From VYFG01 sp965204165 (lineage in GTDB: Bacteria > Pseudomonadota > Gammaproteobacteria > Arenicellales > Poriferihabitantaceae), in the NCBI GenBank assembly GCA_965204165.1, contig OZ241969.1, positions 1,302,001 through 1,366,000 of the forward strand: a DNA stretch of 64,000 nucleotides, read 5' to 3'. Both the position numbers and the translations under genes were made by a program. How positions within the stretch are numbered: the first letter of the stretch is position 1; each line of letters begins with the position of its first letter. The notes beneath the pieces were generated by a model. It saw only the letters and a list, made by a program, of their open reading frames with translations. It was not told the DNA's origin and searched no databases. Below, one piece after another: positions 43,606 to 60,439 of the stretch.

Positions 43606-44306
43606 AGTGGGTCGCGGCCCTGCTCCTGGTGGTGAACGTGGCGGTTTTTCTGGGAATCAGCAACCGCCAGGTCGAATCGGTCCAGTTCCAGGGCGAGACC
43701 CGCCAGGACATCAACCGGGACAGCATGCTCTTGCTGAAGGAGGCCGTTCCGGACGGGGAAATCCGCCGGGAGCCGCCGGATGCCCCGGCGCTGCCGGCAG
43801 CCGGGGCGGAATCCGTGAAACTGCCCCAGGGGGAGCATGTCTGCGTTCTCGTGGGTCCTTTTCGGCAGGATGAACACTGGGATGGCGCCCGGGAATGGGT
43901 TGAGGAGCAGCCCTGGGCCACTGCCCGGGTACACCGGGCAAGCCGGGAATTGAGGGCGGTGCACGTCTATCTCGGCCCCTTCGGGCCCGGTGAGTCGGCC
44001 CAGTCCGCCATGGAGATGCTGGGCCAGAAGGATCTGGAACATTCCTACGATCTGCGTGATGGCAAGGCGAGAATTTCACTGGGCTATTTCACCCAGGATG
44101 AACTGGCCCTGCGATATGTCGAGTATCTTCAGGACGACCGGGGCGTCGATGCCCGTTCCCAGCCGGAATACCGGACCCTGGGGCCGTATTTCTGGATGGA
44201 CGTCAGCGCGGAAAGCGGGTATCTTGGCCAGTTGCTCGAACGTGACTGGCTGGCGGGGGGCGTCAGGGTGTCGGAAAAGGCGTGCGATTCCCCGGAAACG
44301 GAATGA
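43602..44306 (+). CDS. SPOR-like domain membrane-anchored protein
   Basis: A 234-residue protein with an N-terminal membrane anchor (about 4-20, VAALLLVVNVAVFLGI), a Pro/Ala-rich linker and SPOR-like repeats: VCVLVGPFRQDEHWDGAREWV, VHVYLGPFGPGESAQSAME and ARISLGYFTQDELALRYVEYL. The anchored-SPOR gene after coaX is a regular feature of pseudomonads and relatives. SPOR domains bind denuded peptidoglycan at septa. The ATG at 43602 (ATGA overlap with coaX) is preferred over the GTG nine bases upstream. Confidence 0.8.
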   Translation: MKWVAALLLVVNVAVFLGISNRQVESVQFQGETRQDINRDSMLLLKEAVPDGEIRREPPDAPALPAAGAESVKLPQGEHVCVLVGPFRQDEHWDGAREWVEEQPWATARVHRASRELRAVHVYLGPFGPGESAQSAMEMLGQKDLEHSYDLRDGKARISLGYFTQDELALRYVEYLQDDRGVDARSQPEYRTLGPYFWMDVSAESGYLGQLLERDWLAGGVRVSEKACDSPETE

Positions 44307-44380
44307 AATATCGCGTCCGGCCGCCGGAATCTGCCCCCAGTTCATCGCCTGCCCCGGTCGCAGAAATCTGCGAAAATTCA

Positions 44381-44410
44381 TTGCAATCAATGGGGCAATT
44401 TGAGTAAAAT
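44381..44410 (+). promoter_or_regulatory. promoter of the tRNA-tufB operon
   Basis: TTGCAA (44381-44386) and TAAAAT (44405-44410) are separated by 18 bp and followed by a CGCGCTCC discriminator. Such GC-rich discriminators mark stringently controlled stable-RNA promoters. Transcription would start near 44418, about 115 nt upstream of the first tRNA. Confidence 0.6.
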
Positions 44411-44531
44411 CGCGCTCCATTTTGTTTGGCGGTTATGTGCAGGCCATCGGGTTGGCCGGTCAGGCGCTCTCTGAAACCATTATTCCTTCGCTAATTCATT
44501 GATTGGCAGGGTATTTTCGTTTTCATTTTGG

Positions 44532-44951
44532 GCCCGCATAGCTCAGTTGGCTAGAGCAGCTGATTTGTATTTATTGCACCTTTTCGGGGAAACCCGGGGA
44601 GTGGAGGTGGCTAAAACGGGGAAACCTTCTCCGGGGATGTTGCGGGGCCGGTACCGGGCAACGCACCGTTTCCGTGAATGGCAATCCCGTGCTACCCCGT
44701 ACCGGGGCCGATGAGTCGCGCCGGGTTTCCGGCCGGACTTTCCGGTCAGGGGCGGGGGAGTGTAGAGACTTTACACCACCCACCTGCAGCGGGGCGCCGG
44801 GGGACCGGTGTCCGGTATGGTGAAGAGAAAGTCCAGACCCCAAACCGGTTCCGTCGCACCGGGAAGCCTCCGGGACGGCGGTTCGGGGCCGTGAAAGCGG
44901 TAGCGGGTATGAATCAGCAGGTCGTGGGTTCGAGTCCCTCTGCGGGCTCCA
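44532..44951 (+). tRNA. thrU: tRNA-Thr(UGU), interrupted by a group I intron
   Basis: The exons are 44532-44568 and 44912-44951 (37 + 40 = 77 nt including encoded CCA). The acceptor arms GCCCGCA and TGCGGGC pair perfectly. D stem GCTC/GAGC and anticodon stem GCTGA/TCAGC are complete only when the two halves are joined. The joined loop is TTTGTAA, anticodon UGU at 34-36. The T arm has one T-T mismatch, and TTCGAGT is the T loop. The break falls between positions 36 and 37. It is the first gene of a Thr-Tyr-Gly-Thr-tufB operon identical in order to E. coli thrU-tyrU-glyT-thrT-tufB. Confidence 0.95.
44569..44911 (+). ncRNA. group I intron (IC3-like, Azoarcus tRNA-Ile intron type) in tRNA-Thr(UGU)
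   Basis: A 343-nt self-splicing-type intron. The 5' exon ends in U (44568) and the intron ends in G (44911). P1: anticodon UGU pairs with GCA at 44576-44578, with a U-G wobble at the splice site. P2: 44580-44588 with 44593-44601, GAAA loop. P3: GGTGG 44606-44610 with CCACC 44776-44780. P7: GACTTT 44767-44772 with AAAGTC 44828-44833. P8: CACC 44781-44784 with GGTG 44819-44822. L9: CCGT-GAAA-GCGG, 44889-44900. GTGTAGAGACT and ATGGTGAAG nearly repeat the Azoarcus core sequence; the P7 bases differ but covary. No homing endonuclease gene is inside. Confidence 0.93.
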
Positions 44952-45030
44952 TCCGGACAGGCTCTTGCGAGCCGGGTTGGCCGGGTGGGTGCCACCGCCA
45001 GAACGCCAGGCAATCTGGGGACCGGTTTTT

Positions 45031-45115
45031 GGAGGGGTTCCCGAGCGGTCAAAGGGGGCAGACTGTAAATCTGTTGGCTCAGCCTTCGGAGGTTCGAATC
45101 CTCCCCCCTCCACCA
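45031..45115 (+). tRNA. tyrU: tRNA-Tyr(GUA)
   Basis: An 85-nt class II tRNA with acceptor GGAGGGG/CCCCTCC, anticodon GUA in the loop CTGTAAA, a long variable arm and encoded CCA. Second gene of the tRNA-tufB operon. Confidence 0.96.
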
Positions 45116-45160
45116 TTTCCGCGGTCCGGCCGGGGGGAGTGGGGAACGAGAACGAGTAAT

Positions 45161-45235
45161 GCGGGTGTAGTTCAATGGCTAGAACCTCAGCCTTCCAAGC
45201 TGATGATGTGGGTTCGATTCCCATCACCCGCTCCA
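45161..45235 (+). tRNA. glyT: tRNA-Gly(UCC)
   Basis: A 75-nt tRNA; acceptor GCGGGTG/CACCCGC, anticodon TCC in the loop CTTCCAA, T loop TTCGATT, discriminator T and encoded CCA. Third gene of the operon. Confidence 0.96.
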
Positions 45236-45252
45236 TCGGCTCCGGAACATCG

Positions 45253-45279
45253 GCCGGGGGTGGCTGAATTGGTAAACGA
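45253..45279 (+). pseudogene. tRNA-Leu-like 5' fragment
   Basis: Between tRNA-Gly and tRNA-Thr(GGU), 27 bases resemble the acceptor 5' strand and D arm of tRNA-Leu (GCCGGGGGTGGCTGAATTGG). There is no anticodon arm or 3' half. Probably a decayed tRNA, or a recombination scar in the array. Confidence 0.45.
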
Positions 45280-45280
45280 T

Positions 45281-45356
<76 letters not shown>

Positions 45357-45419
45357 GCAACCAAGTGCCCGTGAAGCGGGACAGATATCTTCAATCGAGT
45401 GAAAATTGAGATTTGACAC

Positions 45420-46610
<1,191 letters not shown>

Positions 46611-46744
46611 GGCGGGCGATGCTGCGACCGGATCATGCAAACGTTCCCGGATAACCCGGGGACAAGCCGTCGGCAGGGCGGGAGCGCGGCATGCCTCGCT
46701 CCCACCCGGTTCCGGGCCTGCCGGCACAATGGGGCGAGTTTCGA

Positions 46745-46820
46745 AGGCCAGTAGCTCAATTGGCAGAGCGGCGGTCTCCAAAACCGCAGGTTGGGGGTTC
46801 GATTCCCTCCTGGCCTGCCA
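46745..46820 (+). tRNA. trpT: tRNA-Trp(CCA)
   Basis: A 76-nt tRNA; acceptor AGGCCAG/CTGGCCT, anticodon CCA in the loop CTCCAAA, discriminator G and encoded CCA. It sits between tufB and secE as in pseudomonads. Confidence 0.96.
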
Positions 46821-46877
46821 GATTCGAAACCGGATCGCGCTGCGATCACCGCCCGTTAACCGAACAGTGCTGATGCG

Positions 46878-47228
46878 TTGAAAGACAAGCTGATATTGAT
46901 CATTGCGGGACTGGTAGTAGCCGCTTCGGTCGCTGTCTACTACTACCTCGACGACCTGATCCAGGTCGCCCGGGTGGGTATTGTTCTGGCCGGCATGTTG
47001 GCCGCGGTGGCAATCGCCTATACCAGCGACGCCGGCAAGACGGCCTGGGCGTTCGCCCGGGGCGCAAACATCGAGCGCCAGAAAGTCGTCTGGCCGAACC
47101 GCCGTGAAGCCATGATGGTGACGCTGATGGTCATCATCCTGGTGATCATCATCGGCCTGTTCATCGCGCTGGTGGACAAGCTGCTGTTCGAGACGATCTA
47201 CAACCTGATCCTGGGAGTGAGCGATTGA
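46878..47228 (+). CDS. secE: preprotein translocase subunit SecE
   Basis: 116 residues with three predicted membrane helices (about 3-22, 30-48 and 78-103), the long gammaproteobacterial form. The conserved cytoplasmic amphipathic segment ARGANIERQKVVWPNRREA precedes the last helix. The start is a TTG with no clear ribosome site; an out-of-frame ATG lies five bases upstream. nusG follows immediately, as in most bacteria. Confidence 0.94.
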   Translation: MKDKLILIIAGLVVAASVAVYYYLDDLIQVARVGIVLAGMLAAVAIAYTSDAGKTAWAFARGANIERQKVVWPNRREAMMVTLMVIILVIIIGLFIALVDKLLFETIYNLILGVSD

Positions 47229-47230
47229 CC

Positions 47231-47815
47231 ATGGCCGAACAGACCGCACCGGAAGTTGCCGAAGAGCCCGCCGGGGAATCCCAGCAGAAGCGCTGGTACG
47301 TGATCCAGTCGTTTTCCGGGTATGAGAAGAAGGTGAAGCAGTCGCTGCAGGAGCATATTGATCGCAGCGGCATGCAGGAGTTCTTCGGGGACATCCTCGT
47401 TCCCACCGAGGAGGTGGTGGAAATGAAGGGCGGCCAGAAACGCACCAGTGAGCGCAAGTTCTTCCCGGGCTATGTGCTGGTGCACATGGCGATGACCGAC
47501 GACACCTGGCACCTCGTCAAGGGCGTGCCCAGGGTGGCGGGGTTCATCGGGGGCACCGAAAACCGGCCGATGCCGATTTCCGACCGGGAGGCGAACGAGA
47601 TCATCCAGCAGGTCACCGCTAGCTCCGATGCGCCGAAGATGAAATTCACCTTCGCTCCCGGGGAGCTGGTCCGCATCATCGACGGACCGTTTGCCGATTT
47701 CAACGGCACCGTGGAAGACGCCAACTTCGAAAAAGCGAAGCTGCGCGTTTCCGTCACCATATTCGGCCGGTCGACGCCGGTCGAACTTGATTTCACCCAG
47801 GTGGAGAAGGGCTGA
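47231..47815 (+). CDS. nusG: transcription termination/antitermination factor NusG
   Basis: 194 residues: an NGN domain (about 20-130, RWYVIQSFSGYEKKVKQSLQ and FFPGYVLVHM) and a C-terminal KOW domain (about 140-190, PGELVRIIDGPFADFNGTVE). Binds RNA polymerase and links it to Rho or ribosomal S10. The ATG at 47231, two bases after the secE stop, is chosen over a TTG two codons earlier. A Glu/Ala-rich N-terminal tail of about 18 residues is slightly longer than in E. coli. Confidence 0.97.
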   Translation: MAEQTAPEVAEEPAGESQQKRWYVIQSFSGYEKKVKQSLQEHIDRSGMQEFFGDILVPTEEVVEMKGGQKRTSERKFFPGYVLVHMAMTDDTWHLVKGVPRVAGFIGGTENRPMPISDREANEIIQQVTASSDAPKMKFTFAPGELVRIIDGPFADFNGTVEDANFEKAKLRVSVTIFGRSTPVELDFTQVEKG

Positions 47816-47956
47816 CCCGATGCCACCCGGAAGTTTGTAACAGGGGAGCTCGCCCTTGCGGGTCGGAATCCCCGGAGTCGGCAGACGGACCAGGTTTCCG
47901 GTCCGCCGGGACTTTCCGGGAATTCCCGAGCGCTGGTACCCAACCTGGAGATAACC

Positions 47957-48388
47957 ATGGCGAAAAAAATCGATTCATACATCAAGCTGCAGGTGCCTGC
48001 GGGCGACGCCAAGCCGAGTCCGCCGGTCGGTCCGGCGCTGGGGCAGCACGGCGTCAACATCATGGAGTTCTGCAAGGCGTTCAATGCGGAGTCCGCGGAC
48101 CTGGAAAAGGGGTTGCCGGTACCGGTGGTGATTACCGTGTACGCGGACAAGAGCTTCACCTTTATCAAGAAGACGCCTCCCGCGGCCATCCTGATCCAGA
48201 AGGCCGCCGGAATCACCAAGGGCAGCGGTGTGCCGAACCGGGACAAGGTGGGCAGGCTGACCCGCTCCCAGGTCGAGGAAATCGCCAGGACCAAGGAGCC
48301 CGATCTCAGTGCCTACGACATGGATTCCGCCGTTCGCATCATTGCAGGTACCGCCCGCAGCATGGGCGTGGAAGTGGAGGGCGTCTGA
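47957..48388 (+). CDS. rplK: 50S ribosomal protein L11
   Basis: 143 residues, the standard length. The Pro-rich N-terminus GDAKPSPPVGPALGQHGVNI and C-terminal rRNA-binding SMGVEVEGV are typical. It is part of the GTPase-associated centre. The 141-bp leader after nusG may hold its promoter and the L1 regulatory target. rplA starts two bases after its stop. Confidence 0.98.
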   Translation: MAKKIDSYIKLQVPAGDAKPSPPVGPALGQHGVNIMEFCKAFNAESADLEKGLPVPVVITVYADKSFTFIKKTPPAAILIQKAAGITKGSGVPNRDKVGRLTRSQVEEIARTKEPDLSAYDMDSAVRIIAGTARSMGVEVEGV

Positions 48389-48390
48389 TC

Positions 48391-49092
48391 ATGGCAAAGA
48401 ATGGCAAGCGTATCCGTGCGGTGCTGGAGAAGGTTGAGCGGGAGAAGCTCTATCCCGTCGGCGAGGCGTTGTCCCTGCTGAAGGAACTTTCCTCGGCCAA
48501 GTTTGACGAAAGTGTGGACATGGCGGTGAATCTCGGTGTCAATGCCCGCAAGTCGGACCAGAATGTCCGCGGCGCCACGGTATTGCCCAAGGGCACCGGC
48601 AAGACCGTGCGCGTGGCCGTGTTCGCCGAGGGCGAGGACGCCGATGCGGCGCGCGAGGCGGGAGCCGACCTCGTCGGGCTCGAGGACCTGGCGGACCGGG
48701 TCAAGGCGGGCGAAATAGAGTTCGAGCTGTGCATCGCCACGCCGGCCTCCATGCGCGTCGTGGGGCAGCTGGGCCAGATTCTCGGTCCCAGGGGCATGAT
48801 GCCCAATCCCAAGGTGGGCACCGTGACCACGGATGTGGCCAAGGCCGTGGCGGATGCCAAGTCGGGCCAGGTGCAGTACCGGATCGACAGGTCCGGGATC
48901 ATCCACTGCTCCATCGGCAAGGTCTCGTTCTCCGTCGAGGACCTGGAGGAAAACCTGAACGCGGTGATCAGCGCCCTGATCAGGGCGAAGCCCGCCGCTT
49001 CCAAGGGGCAGTATATCCGCCGCGTGGCGCTTTCCAGCTCCATGGGCCCCGGCATCCGGGTGGATCGCGGCTCGATCAGCGTCATTCGCTGA
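48391..49092 (+). CDS. rplA: 50S ribosomal protein L1
   Basis: A 233-residue L1 with VNLGVNARKSDQNVRGATVLP near residue 50 and GPRGMMPNPKVGTVT near 130. It binds 23S rRNA at the L1 stalk and usually represses its own rplKA mRNA. Followed by a 232-base structured leader of rplJL. Confidence 0.98.
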   Translation: MAKNGKRIRAVLEKVEREKLYPVGEALSLLKELSSAKFDESVDMAVNLGVNARKSDQNVRGATVLPKGTGKTVRVAVFAEGEDADAAREAGADLVGLEDLADRVKAGEIEFELCIATPASMRVVGQLGQILGPRGMMPNPKVGTVTTDVAKAVADAKSGQVQYRIDRSGIIHCSIGKVSFSVEDLEENLNAVISALIRAKPAASKGQYIRRVALSSSMGPGIRVDRGSISVIR

Positions 49093-49324
49093 CGCTGACA
49101 GAAGGCATGTCACAGGACCTGCCGAAATGTTTGGGGTCCGCCGGCCCCGGTGATGAGACCGGGTTCGGCGGATTGTCAAAGACCGCTGGCGCTTTCCGGG
49201 GGAATCCCGGAGCTTAATTGACCAAGGGACCGTTCTGCGGTCCGGCGGGAAGCCAGCCTAGACGGTGGCCCAAGTCAGGATTTTCCTGGTTCAGGACACC
49301 AAAATTTAAATTGGGAGTTGATTG
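49093..49324 (+). promoter_or_regulatory. rplJL leader (putative L10 autoregulatory region)
   Basis: The 232 bases between rplA and rplJ contain no gene. They hold several dyads, including GGACCG-TTCTG-CGGTCC (49227-49243), and end in an AT-rich ribosome-binding region. By position this corresponds to the L10(L12)4 binding leader of other proteobacteria; I could not verify the kink-turn motif. A promoter is likely within it. Confidence 0.45.
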
Positions 49325-49849
49325 ATGAGTTTAAGTCTCGCACAGAAAAAGGCGGTCATCAGCGAGGCCAGTGAAGCCATTGCTTCGGCCAACGCCGGTG
49401 TACTTGCCGAGTATCGTGGAATGACGGTGGCTCAGTTGACCGACCTGCGCAGGGAGGCGCGCAACGCCGGTGTCTGGATCAGGGTGGTGAAGAACAACCT
49501 GGCCCGGATTGCCGTCGCCGATACGGACTTTGCTTGCTTGAGCGAGCACTTTGCCGGCCCGGTGATCTTTTCCATCTCGGAGGATCCGGTGGCCGTGGCG
49601 AAAGTGATGTCCGGGTATGCGAAAGACAGCGACAAGCTGAAGATCACGGTGGGCGCCATGAACGGCTCGCTGATGGATCGGCAGATGATCGATGAGCTTT
49701 CCAGGCTGCCCGGGCGCCAGGAGCTGCTGGCCAAGCTGACGGGAACCATGCAGGCGCCGGTCCAGAAGTTTGTGACCACGCTCAACGAGGTGCCCGGCAA
49801 GTTCGTCAGGACGTTGGCCGCCGTGGCGGCGTCAAAGGAGGGGGCCTGA
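49325..49849 (+). CDS. rplJ: 50S ribosomal protein L10
   Basis: 174 residues. MSLSLAQKKAVISEASEAIA and EYRGMTVAQLTDLRREARNAG form the rRNA-binding N-terminal domain, and the C-terminal helix carries the L7/L12 dimers. The ATG at 49325 is chosen over a TTG one codon earlier. An in-operon partner of rplL, 78 bases downstream. Confidence 0.97.
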   Translation: MSLSLAQKKAVISEASEAIASANAGVLAEYRGMTVAQLTDLRREARNAGVWIRVVKNNLARIAVADTDFACLSEHFAGPVIFSISEDPVAVAKVMSGYAKDSDKLKITVGAMNGSLMDRQMIDELSRLPGRQELLAKLTGTMQAPVQKFVTTLNEVPGKFVRTLAAVAASKEGA

Positions 49850-49927
49850 CGGTCCTTCCGGTCGGCTGAATGCCAAAATTCCGAATCAATTGTTTTGTTT
49901 TAGTGTTCTGAAATCAGGAGTAATTCC

Positions 49928-50317
49928 ATGGCTGTAACCAAAGATGAGATTCTCGACGCCATTGCCGAGATGTCAGTGCTCGACCTGTCCGAGTTGATCA
50001 AGGACATGGAAGAGAAGTTCGGCGTATCCGCCTCAGCCGCCGTGGCTGTCGCCGCCGGCCCTGCCGCCGCCGGCGGCGATGCGGAGGGCGCCGCTGTCGA
50101 GGAGAAGGACGAGTTCGATGTCGTTCTCACCGGTTTTGGCGACAAGAAGGTTGGCGTCATCAAGGCGGTTCGCGCCATCACCGGCCTTGGCCTGAAAGAG
50201 GCGAAGGACCTGGTGGAGGGGGCGCCTTCCCCGGTGAAGGAGGGTGTCAACAAGGCCGAAGCGGAGGAGTTCAAGAAGCAGATCGAGGAAGCCGGCGGTT
50301 CCGTCGAACTCAAGTAA
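49928..50317 (+). CDS. rplL: 50S ribosomal protein L7/L12
   Basis: 129 residues: an N-terminal dimerisation domain, an Ala/Gly-rich hinge (about 38-58) and the C-terminal factor-binding domain with KVGVIKAVRAITGLGLKEAK. It recruits elongation factors to the ribosome. A GGAG ribosome site precedes the ATG. An attenuator hairpin follows before rpoB. Confidence 0.98.
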   Translation: MAVTKDEILDAIAEMSVLDLSELIKDMEEKFGVSASAAVAVAAGPAAAGGDAEGAAVEEKDEFDVVLTGFGDKKVGVIKAVRAITGLGLKEAKDLVEGAPSPVKEGVNKAEAEEFKKQIEEAGGSVELK

Positions 50318-50349
50318 TTCCTGTTGCTTCCGACAACTGTTCCAACCGT

Positions 50350-50383
50350 GGCGCAGGGAGCGGGTTTCCCGCTTCCCTGCGCC
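50350..50383 (+). terminator. attenuator hairpin between rplL and rpoB
   Basis: GGCGCAGGGAGCGGG and CCCGCTTCCCTGCGCC form a 15-bp stem with one bulged T and a TTT loop. Only a weak T-rich tail follows, fitting partial termination that lowers rpoBC relative to ribosomal protein mRNA. The rest of the 235-base gap to rpoB shows nothing further. Confidence 0.7.
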
Positions 50384-50552
50384 GCTGTTTGCGCGGTATC
50401 CGCGGCTCCGGTCCGCAAGTCAACCCGGGGGCCGTATTTCCCATGGACCGGTCACGGCGGGACGCCGCCCGGGACCGTCCATCGGCAATCCGGTTCAAAT
50501 CCTGACGGCGCTGGCGCCGTAGCCAAATCAAGATCGTTCTGAGGGGCAACAC

Positions 50553-54632
<4,080 letters not shown>

Positions 54633-54660
54633 ATCAACCGAATTACTACGAGGCAGAAAA

Positions 54661-58869
<4,209 letters not shown>

Positions 58870-59241
58870 ACCGGCGTCCCGCAGCCGCATCCCGCCGCTT
58901 CCGGGCGGCGGGGTTCGCGGCGGCGGCGGACCGGACCCAAATCCGCTGCCGACGGGCGTTTCCACGCCCTCTCACGGGCTCCCGCGGTGCTTGACAGGGA
59001 ACCCTCCGGGACATAGAATCGCCGCCCTCTTTAGGGGGACCGGCAAGGGTGGAAATCCCTGGGGGTGCCCCGAAGCCGCAGAACGAATCCGGGCTTTCCA
59101 GGAATTGCGGAGGAACGGCCCGAGGGAGGCTGCCGTCACGTTGTGGCAACCGGGCCCGGACGGGCCGGGATTCGCCGGGCGTGATCCGGAACCAGCCCCC
59201 GGACAAGTTTCAGTCGCCAGATACCGAAGCAGACAATACGC
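58870..59241 (+). other. rpoC-rpsL intergenic region
   Basis: This 372-base gap contains no gene. It begins with a hairpin CCCGCCGC/GCGGCGGG (58891-58912, no T-run) that may weakly end the rpoBC transcript. The str operon promoter follows at 58991-59019, then a leader of about 215 nt that contains further GC-rich dyads. Confidence 0.7.
58991..59019 (+). promoter_or_regulatory. strong sigma-70 promoter of the str operon
   Basis: A perfect -35 TTGACA (58991-58996) and -10 TAGAAT (59014-59019) with 17-bp spacing. Transcription would start near 59026, upstream of rpsL, rpsG, fusA and tufA. Confidence 0.85.
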
Positions 59242-59616
59242 ATGCCAACCACCAACCAACTGGTCAGGAAACCCCGCCGGCAGCAGGTGAAGAAATCCAA
59301 TGTGCCGGCTCTTCAGGCCTGTCCGCAGCGCCGGGGGGTTTGCACGCGTGTCTACACCACCACACCGAAAAAGCCGAATTCCGCGCTTCGGAAGGTGGCC
59401 CGGGTAAGACTGACGAACGGTTATGAAGTGACCACCTATATCGGTGGAGAGGGCCACAACCTGCAGGAACACTCCGTGGTCCTGCTCCGGGGTGGCCGGG
59501 TCAAGGACCTGCCGGGTGTGCGTTACCACACCGTCCGCGGCGCCCTGGACACCTCTGGCGTGTCCGACCGCAGGCAGGGCCGGTCCAAATACGGTGCCAA
59601 GCGGCCGAAGTCCTGA
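59242..59616 (+). CDS. rpsL: 30S ribosomal protein S12
   Basis: 124 residues. TTNQLVRKPRRQQVKKSNVP at the N-terminus and the decoding-centre loop TTTPKKPNSALRKVARV with the unmodified Lys at the streptomycin site. VKDLPGVRYHTVRGALDT is the second conserved loop. First gene of the str operon. Confidence 0.98.
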   Translation: MPTTNQLVRKPRRQQVKKSNVPALQACPQRRGVCTRVYTTTPKKPNSALRKVARVRLTNGYEVTTYIGGEGHNLQEHSVVLLRGGRVKDLPGVRYHTVRGALDTSGVSDRRQGRSKYGAKRPKS

Positions 59617-59936
59617 CTTCGTCCGCCTCTGGATAAAGGTTAACAGTACAACCAAGGGCAATACGAAGGCCGGCGGGGCCGGCCGGATGCGGCATCCATC
59701 GGGATGCACCGGGTTACTGCCCACAAACTCCTGTTGTGAAGCCACGAAAGGGAGTTGATGCCGGGTTGCCGGCATGTATCGGATCGGGCTTCACCAAGTG
59801 AAACAGCCGGTGCCTTGGACGCGGTCTGCGCGGCCGCGGTCAGGGGCGCCCCGGAACATTGACCAGCTTTTGCCGCGAACAGCCTATGCGGGAAGAGCCG
59901 CATTTTTATGCATTGGCCAACTGAAGAGCAAACGCA
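59617..59936 (+). other. long structured rpsL-rpsG intercistronic region
   Basis: 320 bases without a gene, about three times the E. coli spacing. It contains hairpins, including GCATCC/GGATGC near 59694-59709 and a perfect ATGCCGG-GTTG-CCGGCAT (59758-59775), and an AT-rich patch before rpsG. In E. coli, S7 represses through this spacer, so the structures may be an expanded S7 target. No promoter consensus stands out. Confidence 0.5.
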
Positions 59937-60407
59937 ATGCCAAGACGCAGAGAAGTACCGAAACGCGAGATTCTGCCGGATCCCAAGTACAAGGATCAGA
60001 CGGTCGCCAAGTTCATCAACATCATGATGCTGGACGGCAAGAAATCCGTTGCCGAAAGGATCATGTACGGCGCCTTCGATGTGATCCGGGAGCGGGGCAA
60101 GGGCGATCCCGTGGAAGTGTTCAATGCGGCCCTGGAGAATGTCAGCCCCGGCGTCGAGGTCAAGAGCCGCCGCGTGGGCGGCGCCACCTACCAGGTGCCC
60201 GTGGAAGTGCGTCCCAGCCGCCAGATCGCCCTGGCGATGCGCTGGCTGGTGGATGCCGCGCGCAGGCGCAACGAGAAGTCGATGACCGCCCGCCTGGCCG
60301 GCGAACTGATGGATGCCGCCGAGGAGAGGGGAACGGCGGTGAAAAAGCGTGAGGACACGCACAAGATGGCCGAGGCGAACAAGGCATTCTCGCATTACCG
60401 CTTCTAG
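59937..60407 (+). CDS. rpsG: 30S ribosomal protein S7
   Basis: 156 residues, the common bacterial length: MPRRREVPKREILPDPKYKD, VSPGVEVKSRRVGGATYQVP and a C-terminus ending HYRF. It nucleates assembly of the 30S head and regulates its own operon. It is separated from fusA by 32 bases. Confidence 0.98.
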   Translation: MPRRREVPKREILPDPKYKDQTVAKFINIMMLDGKKSVAERIMYGAFDVIRERGKGDPVEVFNAALENVSPGVEVKSRRVGGATYQVPVEVRPSRQIALAMRWLVDAARRRNEKSMTARLAGELMDAAEERGTAVKKREDTHKMAEANKAFSHYRF

Positions 60408-60439
60408 ACGTACCAGACCCGACGACGAGCGCAAGAACA

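Noticed and set aside
44821..44840. RNase P RNA-like GAGAAAGTCC segment
   Set aside because: Briefly considered as rnpB, but it is the 3' strand of intron P7, with the correct 5' strand 56 bases upstream, and no other RNase P RNA landmarks exist.
44571..45236. Protein-coding frames across the tRNA-Thr intron and tRNA array (both strands)
   Set aside because: They run through well-supported tRNA genes and the structured intron; no homing endonuclease motif (LAGLIDADG, GIY-YIG, HNH) appears in any of them.
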